In this document: in pieces, positions 1 through 8,996 of the stretch
Numbering within the stretch: the stretch's first letter is position 1
How the letters are laid out: the number at the start of each line of letters is the position of its first letter
Assembly (NCBI GenBank): GCA_035716845.1
Contig: DASTJE010000203.1
Coordinates: 1-17,429 of the forward strand
Direction of reading: 5' to 3'
DNA: 17,429 bases
From: CADEEN01 sp035716845
GTDB lineage: Bacteria > Pseudomonadota > Gammaproteobacteria > Burkholderiales > Burkholderiaceae_C
Made by a program: the position numbers and the translations under genes
Notes under the pieces: model-generated
What the model was told of the DNA's origin: nothing
Database searches by the model: none
The model's input: only the letters and a program-made list of their open reading frames with translations

Positions 1-531
1 CAGCTGGTCGATGTCGCTGCGCTGGCGCTCGACGCCGTCGGCGCGCAGCCAGATCGCCGCACGCGCCGGGTGCCCGATCGCCGAGGCCGGGTGCAGCAGG
101 CCCACCGGCGCCGACTGGTCGAAGGCCTTGCTCACCTCCCAGGGCCGGCCCGTCTTCTTGGCCTCGGCCTGGCGGTCGCGCCGCGTCATGTCCAGGCCCA
201 CGGCATAGCCCCACACATGCTCCGGCGCGCGCTCGACCGCGATGTCGCGCCCGCCCCGGCCGATCGCCACGACCATCTCGATCTCGTGGTGCAGGTCCTC
301 GGTCACCGTCGGGTAAGGCAGGTCCACGGTCTGGCCGGGCGGGCACACGACCACTGCGTCGGCCGGCTTGCAGAAGAAGAACGGCGGCTCGCGCGTCGGG
401 TCGCCCCCCATCTCGCGCGCATGGGCCGCGTAGTTGCGGCCGACGCAGTAGATGCGGCGCACCGGGAACACGGTGTCGGTGCCCGCCACCGGGATCGTGG
501 CGACGGGGGCGGGCGGGATGGCGAACTTCAT
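1..531 (-). CDS. Fumarylacetoacetate hydrolase family protein, probable fumarylpyruvate hydrolase (partial, C-terminus cut off)
   Basis: The first 177 residues are present; the rest lies beyond the left edge (family members are about 230 residues). Visible family marks are RIYCVGRNYAAHA (residues 26-38), FFFCKPADAV (51-60), the acidic metal-binding stretch HHEIEM (81-86, with E83 and E85) and GLDMTRRDRQ (112-121, with D114). The start is ATG at 531, preceded by an AGGAG sequence about 9 nt upstream. Enzymes of this group cleave C-C bonds in acylpyruvates; the closest pattern I recognise is fumarylpyruvate hydrolase of the gentisate pathway, giving fumarate and pyruvate, but the substrate cannot be read from sequence. 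It diverges from the cytochrome pair and is not part of the box operon. An acylpyruvase or another FAH-family hydrolase is the alternative. Family is sure; substrate is an inference. Confidence 0.88.
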   Translation of the reverse strand, partial: MKFAIPPAPVATIPVAGTDTVFPVRRIYCVGRNYAAHAREMGGDPTREPPFFFCKPADAVVVCPPGQTVDLPYPTVTEDLHHEIEMVVAIGRGGRDIAVERAPEHVWGYAVGLDMTRRDRQAEAKKTGRPWEVSKAFDQSAPVGLLHPASAIGHPARAAIWLRADGVERQRSDIDQL

Positions 532-664
532 TGGCGGAGTCTCCTGGTCGGGTGTCGTGCGGGCGCGCAGGGCGCCGGGCCGGCACGCGCCTGTCTGGTA
601 CGGTCCGACCTGGCCGATTCTGCATCGTCGTCGAGATGCGGCGGCGCGCGCCCTGCCCCGTCCC

Positions 665-1381
665 ATGCCCCGCCTTGCCTTGCTCGATCGCTGGCCGCCA
701 TTGGCGGTGGTCCTGGGGCTGAGCCTGCCTTCGGCAGCGGCCATCGCCGCGCCCCCCGTCCCCGACACCGTCGCCCAGCGCGCCCTCGCCTGCACCGCCT
801 GCCACGGCCGCGAAGACCGTGAACGCCAGGGCAGCCACGTGCCACGGCTGTCCGGCAAGCCGGAGGGCTACCTGTTCGAGCAGATGCGCAATTTCCGCGA
901 CGGGCGCCGCATCCATCAGGGCATGGCCCGCCTGATGGAACACCTGGACGACCGCTACCTGCGCGAGCTCGCGGCGCACTTCGCCGAGCAGCAGCCCCTG
1001 CGGCCTGCCGCGCAGGCGGCCGCGCCCGACGCGCCGGTGCGCGCACGCGCCGAGCGTTGGTTGCGCGAGGGCGATCACGCGCTCGGCATCCCGCCCTGCA
1101 CGGCCTGCCATGGCGAGGCGCTGACGGGGGTCGCACCCGATGTCCCGGGCCTGCTCGGCCTGCCCGCCGCCTACGTGTCGGCGCAGCTCGGTGCCTGGCG
1201 CCAGGGGCTGCGCAAGGCGCGCACGCCCGACTGCATGGCGCGCATCGCGCAGGCGCTGCCGATGCAGGACATCCCGGCCCTCGCGCACACGCTGGCCGCG
1301 CAGCCGCTGCCGGCCGCGCCGCGCGCGGCATCGGCCGCACCGGGGCCGTGGCCGATGGAATGCGGGAGCGTGACGCGATGA
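665..1381 (+). CDS. Diheme c-type cytochrome (cytochrome c4-like)
   Basis: A 238-residue exported protein. An N-terminal hydrophobic segment (about residues 11-28, ending near AIAAP) looks like a Sec signal peptide. Two CTACH haem-attachment motifs lie at residues 43-47 and 145-149, one per domain. M91 (in ARLMEHL) and M191 (in CMARIAQAL) sit where cytochrome c4 proteins carry the axial Met ligand. It should act as a periplasmic electron carrier. ATG 665 was chosen because the frame upstream is not signal-like and this start places the signal peptide at the N-terminus; no clear Shine-Dalgarno sequence precedes it, so the start is less certain than the gene. Its stop overlaps the next start (ATGA), so it is coupled to the triheme cytochrome. 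The electron donor is not encoded nearby. Confidence 0.88.
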   Translation: MPRLALLDRWPPLAVVLGLSLPSAAAIAAPPVPDTVAQRALACTACHGREDRERQGSHVPRLSGKPEGYLFEQMRNFRDGRRIHQGMARLMEHLDDRYLRELAAHFAEQQPLRPAAQAAAPDAPVRARAERWLREGDHALGIPPCTACHGEALTGVAPDVPGLLGLPAAYVSAQLGAWRQGLRKARTPDCMARIAQALPMQDIPALAHTLAAQPLPAAPRAASAAPGPWPMECGSVTR

Positions 1382-2613
1382 CGCACCTGCTTCGTGCAGG
1401 CCTCCTGCTGGCCGCGCTGCTGCTGGCCGGCTGTGCGCCACGTGGCGCGGACGCGCCGCCCGCCGCAGCGCCCGCGACGGTGGCCGACGACGCCGCACTC
1501 GTCGCACGCGGCCGCGAACTCGCCCTGATCGGCAACTGCGCCGGCTGCCACACCGCGCCCGGCGGTGCCCCCTACGCCGGCGGCCTGGCGATCCCCACCC
1601 CCTTCGGCCCCACGTACGCGGGCAACCTGACGCCCGAGGTCCGGACGGGCCTGGGCCGCTGGACGCGCGAGGACTTCTGGACCGCCCTGCACGAGGGCCG
1701 TGCGCGCGACGGCCGGCCCCTGGTGCCGACCTTTCCGTACACCTCGTACACGCACGTGCGGCGCGAGGACAGCGACGCGCTGTTCGCCTATCTGCGCAGC
1801 CTGCCCGCAGTGCACCAGCCCGACCGACCCCACGAGCTGCGCTTCCCGTTCGGCAGTGCCGTCGTGCTGCGGGCCTGGCAGTGGCTGTTCTTCGAGCCGG
1901 CCGACCTTGCCGCCGACGAGGCCGCGCGCCGCGCCTTGCCCGAGCGCGCGGCGCGCGGCGCCTACCTCGTGCAGGGTCTGGGCCATTGCGGCGCCTGCCA
2001 CGCGCCTCGCAACGCGTTCGGTGCACCCTCGGGCGCACTCACCGGCGGCGAGATGTCGCTCCAGGGCTGGACGGCGCCGTCGCTGCATCCGCGCGCCGGC
2101 GACGCGGGTCACGCCGAGGAGATGGCGGCCCTGCTGCGCGCGGGCCAGACCGCGCGCTCGACGGTGCTCGGGCCGATGGCCGACGTGGTCTACCGCAGCC
2201 TGCAGCACTGGCCCCCGGCGGACATCGCCGCCGTGGCGGACTTCCTCGCGCGCCTGCCGCCCGAGCCGGCACCGGCCGCGGCGCCCGCGGACGCCGCACA
2301 GCTCGACCGCGGCCGTGCCGTCTACGGCGAGCAGTGCGCCGATTGCCACGGCCGCGACGGCGAAGGCGCCGGCACCGCCTACCCGGCGCTGGCGGGCAAC
2401 CCCACCGTGCTGCAGCCGAGCCCGCGCAACCTGGTGCAGGTGGTGCGCTTCGGCGGCTTCGCGCCCGTGACGGCCGCCAACCCGCGGCCCTACGGCATGC
2501 CGCCGGCGTCGCTGTCCGATGCCGACACGGCCGCGGTGCTCAGCTTCGTCCGGCAGAGCTGGGGCAACCGCGCCGGTGCCGTCAGCGCGCTGGACGTGCT
2601 CAAGCTGCAGTGA
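1378..2613 (+). CDS. Triheme c-type cytochrome, lipoprotein (AdhB / molybdo-hydroxylase-partner type)
   Basis: A 411-residue protein with a lipoprotein signal (lipobox LAGC, residues 16-19; C19 would be lipidated) and three cytochrome c domains: CAGCH at 54-58, CGACH at 204-208 and CADCH at 320-324. M267 (GPM) and M374 (PYGMPP) are likely axial ligands of the second and third haems. The first domain reads PTFPYTSY (118-125), where alcohol dehydrogenase subunits often carry Met in place of Phe. The three-domain layout is that of membrane-bound cytochrome subunits that pass electrons from periplasmic dehydrogenases (alcohol, gluconate, aldehyde, isoquinoline or nicotinate types) to quinone or an oxidase. 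No such dehydrogenase is seen here. The start is the ATG of the ATGA overlap with the upstream diheme gene. Function as an electron carrier is firm; the partner is unknown. Confidence 0.9.
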   Translation: MTHLLRAGLLLAALLLAGCAPRGADAPPAAAPATVADDAALVARGRELALIGNCAGCHTAPGGAPYAGGLAIPTPFGPTYAGNLTPEVRTGLGRWTREDFWTALHEGRARDGRPLVPTFPYTSYTHVRREDSDALFAYLRSLPAVHQPDRPHELRFPFGSAVVLRAWQWLFFEPADLAADEAARRALPERAARGAYLVQGLGHCGACHAPRNAFGAPSGALTGGEMSLQGWTAPSLHPRAGDAGHAEEMAALLRAGQTARSTVLGPMADVVYRSLQHWPPADIAAVADFLARLPPEPAPAAAPADAAQLDRGRAVYGEQCADCHGRDGEGAGTAYPALAGNPTVLQPSPRNLVQVVRFGGFAPVTAANPRPYGMPPASLSDADTAAVLSFVRQSWGNRAGAVSALDVLKLQ

Positions 2614-2641
2614 CGCCGCGGGCCGCGCAGGCGGCAGGGCC

Positions 2642-3844
<1,203 letters not shown>

Positions 3845-3857
3845 GGCTCGAAGTGTC

Positions 3858-5372
3858 TCAGGTGCGGTTGCGCAGCCAGGGGCTGACACGGTAGCGCTCG
3901 CCGCGGTAGTGCGCATCCAGGGCATCGAGCAGATCGACGACGCCGCGCACGCTCCAGGCCGCCAGCCACTCGAAGGGGCCGGCCGGGTAGTTGACGCCGA
4001 GCTTCATCGCCGCATCGGCCGCTTCCGGCGTGCACACGCCCTGCTGCACGGCATCGGCCGCCTCGTTGATCAGCATCGCCAGCGTGCGGCCGACCACCAG
4101 CCCCGGCGTGTCCGCCAGCGGCAGCGGCGCGAAGCCCAGCGCTGCCAGCCACGCCGCGGCCTGCGCGCGCCACGCCGCGCCGGCACCGGGTGCGACGGCG
4201 TAGGCGAGTGCCGTGCCCGGCGCGGCCGGCCAGGCGAGCAGGCGGTCGAACACGGCGAGTTCGGTCACGCCGAGCTCGGCCGCCATCGCGTGCGCGCTGC
4301 GGCCATCGGTCATGGCCAGTCGCGCACCGTCGATGGCCACGCCGATCCAGGCGCTGTCGCGCTCGCGCGCCGGACCCCAGCCTTGCGGGGCCAGCGCGCT
4401 GGCCACCGCCTGCTCGAGCGCGTCGGCCACGGGGCCGTCGCCGTGCACCGTCACCGTGCGCGCGGTGGCCGGTGCCTCGTGCACCGCCACCGGCAGCGCC
4501 GGCACGCCGTCCGGGTAGCGGTAGAAGCCGCGCCCGCTCTTGCGGCCGAACAACCCGCCGTCGACCATCTCGCGCTGCACCAGCGAGGGCACGTAGCGCT
4601 TGTCGAAGAAGTTGGCCTCGTAGACCGAATTCGTGACCGCGAAATTGGTGTCGTGGCCGATCAGGTCCATCAGCTCGCAAGGGCCCATGCGGAAGCCCGC
4701 CGCCTTGAGGCAGGCGTCCAGCACCTGCGGCGTCGCGGCCTGCTCCTGCAGCAGCGCCAGGGTCTCGGCGTAGTAGGGCCGCGCGATGCGGTTGACGATG
4801 AAGCCGGGCGTGCTCTTCGCGTGCACCGGCACCTTGCCCCAGGCCCGGGCGAGCTCGAAGATCGCCTCGGCGACCTCGCAGGCCGTCTGCAGGCCCGACA
4901 CGACCTCGACCAGCTTCATCAGCGGCACCGGGTTGAAGAAGTGCATGCCGACCAGCCGCTGCGGCCGCTGCAGGCCGTTGGCGATCGCAGTGACCGAGAT
5001 CGACGAGGTGTTGGTGGCGAGGATGGCCTCGTCGCCGACGATGCCTTCCAGTTGCCGGAACAGCGCGCGCTTGGCGTCCAGGTTCTCGACGATGGCCTCG
5101 ACGACGAGCGCGCAGCCGGCGGCCGCCTCGAGTCCCTCGACCGGCTCGATGCGCGCCAGCGACTGCGCCGCGGCATTGGCGTCGAGCTTGCCCTTGGCGA
5201 CCAGGCCGTCGAGCGTCGACGCCAACTTGCCCTTCGCCTGCGCGGCGGCGCCGTCGCGGGTGTCGAACAGGCGGACCGGGTGCCCGGCCTGCGCCGCCAC
5301 CTGGGCGATGCCCGCCCCCATGATGCCGGCGCCGACCACCAGCACCGGGGCGTTCTTCAGAGACATCGTCAT
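3858..5372 (-). CDS. paaH: 3-hydroxyacyl-CoA dehydrogenase, probable 3-hydroxyadipyl-CoA dehydrogenase (PaaH-type)
   Basis: A 504-residue NAD-dependent dehydrogenase oxidising a 3-hydroxyacyl-CoA, here most likely 3-hydroxyadipyl-CoA to 3-oxoadipyl-CoA. The N-terminal Rossmann fold carries VVGAGIMGAGIAQ (12-24). The catalytic pair is H144 in GMHFFNPVP and E156 in KLVEVV, with N193 in FIVNRIARP. Two 3HCDH C-terminal domains follow (about 188-285 and 410-500), the duplicated form typical of PaaH/PaaC proteins of about 500 residues. Two in-frame ATGs exist (5372 and 5366); 5372 is preferred because it forms an ATGA overlap with the upstream hydratase stop. The gene lies between hydratase and thiolase, which supports a beta-oxidation role on the adipyl-CoA series. 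Confidence 0.92.
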   Translation of the reverse strand: MTMSLKNAPVLVVGAGIMGAGIAQVAAQAGHPVRLFDTRDGAAAQAKGKLASTLDGLVAKGKLDANAAAQSLARIEPVEGLEAAAGCALVVEAIVENLDAKRALFRQLEGIVGDEAILATNTSSISVTAIANGLQRPQRLVGMHFFNPVPLMKLVEVVSGLQTACEVAEAIFELARAWGKVPVHAKSTPGFIVNRIARPYYAETLALLQEQAATPQVLDACLKAAGFRMGPCELMDLIGHDTNFAVTNSVYEANFFDKRYVPSLVQREMVDGGLFGRKSGRGFYRYPDGVPALPVAVHEAPATARTVTVHGDGPVADALEQAVASALAPQGWGPARERDSAWIGVAIDGARLAMTDGRSAHAMAAELGVTELAVFDRLLAWPAAPGTALAYAVAPGAGAAWRAQAAAWLAALGFAPLPLADTPGLVVGRTLAMLINEAADAVQQGVCTPEAADAAMKLGVNYPAGPFEWLAAWSVRGVVDLLDALDAHYRGERYRVSPWLRNRT

Positions 5373-6163
5373 TGCGGAATCCAGTTCGCCGGCCGCTTGC
5401 CGAGAAAGGCGGCGAAGCCTTCCTTCGCCTCGTCGCTGCCGCGCACGCGGCTGATGGTCTGCGCCGTCAGCTCCCGCACCTCGGGGGTGAAGGCGCCGGG
5501 CTCGATCCGCGCGAACAACTGCTTGATCTCGCGCTGGGCGTTCGGACCGCCGGCCAGCAGTTCCTCGACCACCGCGTCGACCGCCGCGTCGAGCCCGGCC
5601 AGCGGCGCGACCTGCTGCACGAGCCCGATCGCGAGCGCCTTGGCCGCGTCGATGCGCGTGGTCGTCAGGCCCAGCCACCTGGCCTGGCGCTTGCCGACCG
5701 CGTTGATCACGTAGGGACCGATCACCGCCGGCAGGATGCCGAACTTCGCCTCGCTCACCGAAAAGCTCGCGTTGTCGGCGGCCACCGCGATGTCGCAGGC
5801 GCAGGCGAGGCCGACGCCGCCGCCCAGCGCCGCACCCTGCACGCGCGCGACGGTCGGTTTCGGGCAGGCCTCGATGCGCGCCAGCATGCCTGCGAAGCGG
5901 CGCGCGTCCTCGAGGTTCCACTCGCGGCTGGCCTGGCTGGCGCGCTGCATCCACTGCAGGTCCGCGCCGGCGCTGAAGTGCTTGCCGTCGCCGGCCAGCA
6001 CGATCACGCGCACGCCGTCGTCGGCCTCGAGCTGCGCGAATGCCAAGTCGAGTTCTCCGATCATCGCCTCGTCGAAGGCGTTGAACACCGCCGGCCGCGA
6101 CATCGTGACCTGCGCGACACCCGGCGCGCGCGCGCCCAGGTGCAAGGTGGTGAACGGGGCCAT
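5369..6163 (-). CDS. Enoyl-CoA hydratase/isomerase family protein
   Basis: A 264-residue crotonase-fold protein. Oxyanion-hole segments are visible at SAGADLQWM (64-72) and GAALGGGVGL (110-119). Of the two catalytic glutamates of classical hydratases, the second is matched by E138 (SVSEAKFG), while the first position is G118. This pattern, with LPAVIGPYVINAVG (144-157), resembles LiuC/methylglutaconyl-CoA-hydratase-like enzymes more than FadB-type hydratases. In context it probably handles the CoA thioester after BoxD: isomerising 3,4-dehydroadipyl-CoA and/or hydrating 2,3-dehydroadipyl-CoA. The start overlaps the boxA stop by one base (TGATG), so it is translationally coupled to the oxygenase genes. 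Family certain; exact reaction inferred. Confidence 0.88.
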   Translation of the reverse strand: MAPFTTLHLGARAPGVAQVTMSRPAVFNAFDEAMIGELDLAFAQLEADDGVRVIVLAGDGKHFSAGADLQWMQRASQASREWNLEDARRFAGMLARIEACPKPTVARVQGAALGGGVGLACACDIAVAADNASFSVSEAKFGILPAVIGPYVINAVGKRQARWLGLTTTRIDAAKALAIGLVQQVAPLAGLDAAVDAVVEELLAGGPNAQREIKQLFARIEPGAFTPEVRELTAQTISRVRGSDEAKEGFAAFLGKRPANWIPQ

Positions 6164-7440
6164 CAGTAGGTCTCGAGGTGGAGCCGGCCGTGGCGCTTGA
6201 GATCAGCGCCGAGCGCATCCCAGGCCAGGCCAGACTGCTGCGCGATGTCGCGCAGCGCCAGCACCACGCCCTCCTCCATCGCCTTCAGGCCGCAGACGTA
6301 GAAGTAGGCGTTCGGGTCGGCCAGCAGCGCGGCGAGGTCCGCCGCGCGCTCGTGCATCGCGTCCTGCACGTACTTCTTCGGCTGGCCCGGCGTGCGCGAG
6401 AAGGCGAAGTTGATGTCGATGAAGTCCTTGGGCAGGTTCTGCAGCGGGCCGAAGTACGGCAGCTCTTCCTTGGTGCGCGCGCCGAAGAACAGCATCAGCT
6501 TGCCGCCCTCGAACTTGCCGCTGGCACGCAGGCGGCGGCGCCACTCGGTCATCGCGCGCATCGGCGCGCTGCCGGTGCCGGTGCAGATCATCACGATGTG
6601 GCTCTTCGGGTGGTTGGGCATCAGGAAGCTGGTGCCGAAGGGGCCGATCACCTGCACCTCGTCGCCCACCTTGAGGTCGCACATGTAGTTGCTGGCCACG
6701 CCGCGCACGGGGTGCCCCTGGTGGTCCTCCAGCACGCGCTTGATGGTCAGCGACAGGTTGTTGTAGCCCGGGCGCTCGCCGTTGCGCGGGCTGGCGATCG
6801 AATACTGGCGCGCATGATGCGGCCGGCCCTGGGCGTCGACGCCCGGCGGCAGGATGCCGATGGACTGGCCCTCCAGCACCGGGAAGGGCATGGCGCCGAA
6901 GTCCAGCATGATGTGGTGGGTGTCGTACTCCTTGCCCACCTCGGTGACGCGCACATTGCCCACGCACCGGGCGGTGACCGTCTTGTGCGCCGCCTTGGGC
7001 CCATAGAGGTTGGTGTACGCATGGGCGGCGCTCCAGGGCGGCAGCGTGGCGCCGTACTGCGCGGCGGCGAAGTGGCCCTCGGCGCTGGTGGCCGATGCGG
7101 CGACGTCGGCGGCCGGCGCCGCGGCTGCGGCCGCCTCGGGCTCGGGCGCGGCCCCGCCCGCGGCCGCGAGTTCGTCGGCGCTCAACTCCGCGGGCAGCGC
7201 GTCCCACGACAGCTGCTCCTCGACCGTGTAGGCGCGTGCGCGCGGCATGCTGCGGTAGTTGTCGATCGAGCCGGTCGGGCACGGCGAGATGCAGTCGTTG
7301 CACCAGTCGCACTTGCTCGCATCGACGACGTAGTTGCGCGCGTCGTGCGTGATCGCGCCGACCGGGCACATGGTCTCGCAGGTGTTGCAGCGGATGCAGA
7401 TCTCGGGGTCGATCAGGTGCTGCTTGATGACGCCGGTCAT
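6163..7440 (-). CDS. boxA: Benzoyl-CoA 2,3-epoxidase subunit BoxA (NADPH-dependent reductase)
   Basis: A 425-residue iron-sulfur flavoprotein that passes electrons from NADPH to BoxB for epoxidation of benzoyl-CoA. Two ferredoxin motifs bind [4Fe-4S] clusters: C15/C18/C21/C25 (CIRCNTCETMCP) and C44/C47/C50/C54 (CDWCNDCISPCP). An Ala/Pro/Glu-rich linker follows (about 83-122). The C-terminal ferredoxin-NADP-reductase-like half has the flavin motif RQYSIAS (211-217), the nucleotide-binding CTGTGSAPMR (286-295), CGLKAMEEG (383-391) and a terminal ETY, as in plant-type reductases. ATG 7440 is preferred over an upstream start because residues encoded upstream come from an intergenic repeat, and a G-rich ribosome-site-like stretch lies just before it. 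It is downstream of boxB with a 103-nt gap and overlaps the hydratase. Confidence 0.96.
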   Translation of the reverse strand: MTGVIKQHLIDPEICIRCNTCETMCPVGAITHDARNYVVDASKCDWCNDCISPCPTGSIDNYRSMPRARAYTVEEQLSWDALPAELSADELAAAGGAAPEPEAAAAAAPAADVAASATSAEGHFAAAQYGATLPPWSAAHAYTNLYGPKAAHKTVTARCVGNVRVTEVGKEYDTHHIMLDFGAMPFPVLEGQSIGILPPGVDAQGRPHHARQYSIASPRNGERPGYNNLSLTIKRVLEDHQGHPVRGVASNYMCDLKVGDEVQVIGPFGTSFLMPNHPKSHIVMICTGTGSAPMRAMTEWRRRLRASGKFEGGKLMLFFGARTKEELPYFGPLQNLPKDFIDINFAFSRTPGQPKKYVQDAMHERAADLAALLADPNAYFYVCGLKAMEEGVVLALRDIAQQSGLAWDALGADLKRHGRLHLETY

Positions 7441-7543
7441 GACCCACCCCCGAAGCGGCTGCGCCGCCTCCCCCTCGAGGGGGCGCCGCCGGCGGCCCGG
7501 CAAAGCCGGATCCGCGGCGTCCGCGGGGTCCGCAGCGCGGCCA
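7441..7543. repeat. G/C-rich intergenic inverted-repeat element between boxB and boxA
   Basis: The 103-nt gap inside the box operon is packed with symmetry: a perfect 14-bp palindrome CCCCCTCGAGGGGG (7470-7483), a perfect 12-bp palindrome GCCGCCGGCGGC (7485-7496), a CCGGC-AAA-GCCGG hairpin (7497-7509), and three near-identical 9-bp units starting TCCGC (7511-7537). I recall very similar elements between genes in Burkholderiales genomes, so I take it for a dispersed repeat, not a unique regulatory site; that is memory, not a search. On the minus strand the element ends in GGGGGTGGG three bases (GTC... junction) before or at the boxA ATG, so it probably supplies the boxA ribosome-binding site. 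The hairpins may affect boxA mRNA stability or expression relative to boxB. Confidence 0.7.
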
Positions 7544-8971
<1,428 letters not shown>

Positions 8972-8996
8972 GGTTGCTCCGTGGTGCGTGGGACGC

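Noticed and set aside
532..664. Promoters in the gap between the FAH-family gene and the cytochrome pair
   Set aside because: The 133-nt gap must hold divergent start signals, but I found no -35/-10 pair good enough to report on either strand; there is one TGCA (621-624) without a TTGAC box at the 9-nt spacing.
2614..2641. Possible bidirectional terminator between the converging cytochrome and thiolase genes
   Set aside because: Only a weak GCCGC/GCGGC pairing with a long loop and no T-run is visible; 28 nt of GC-rich DNA gives such pairings by chance.
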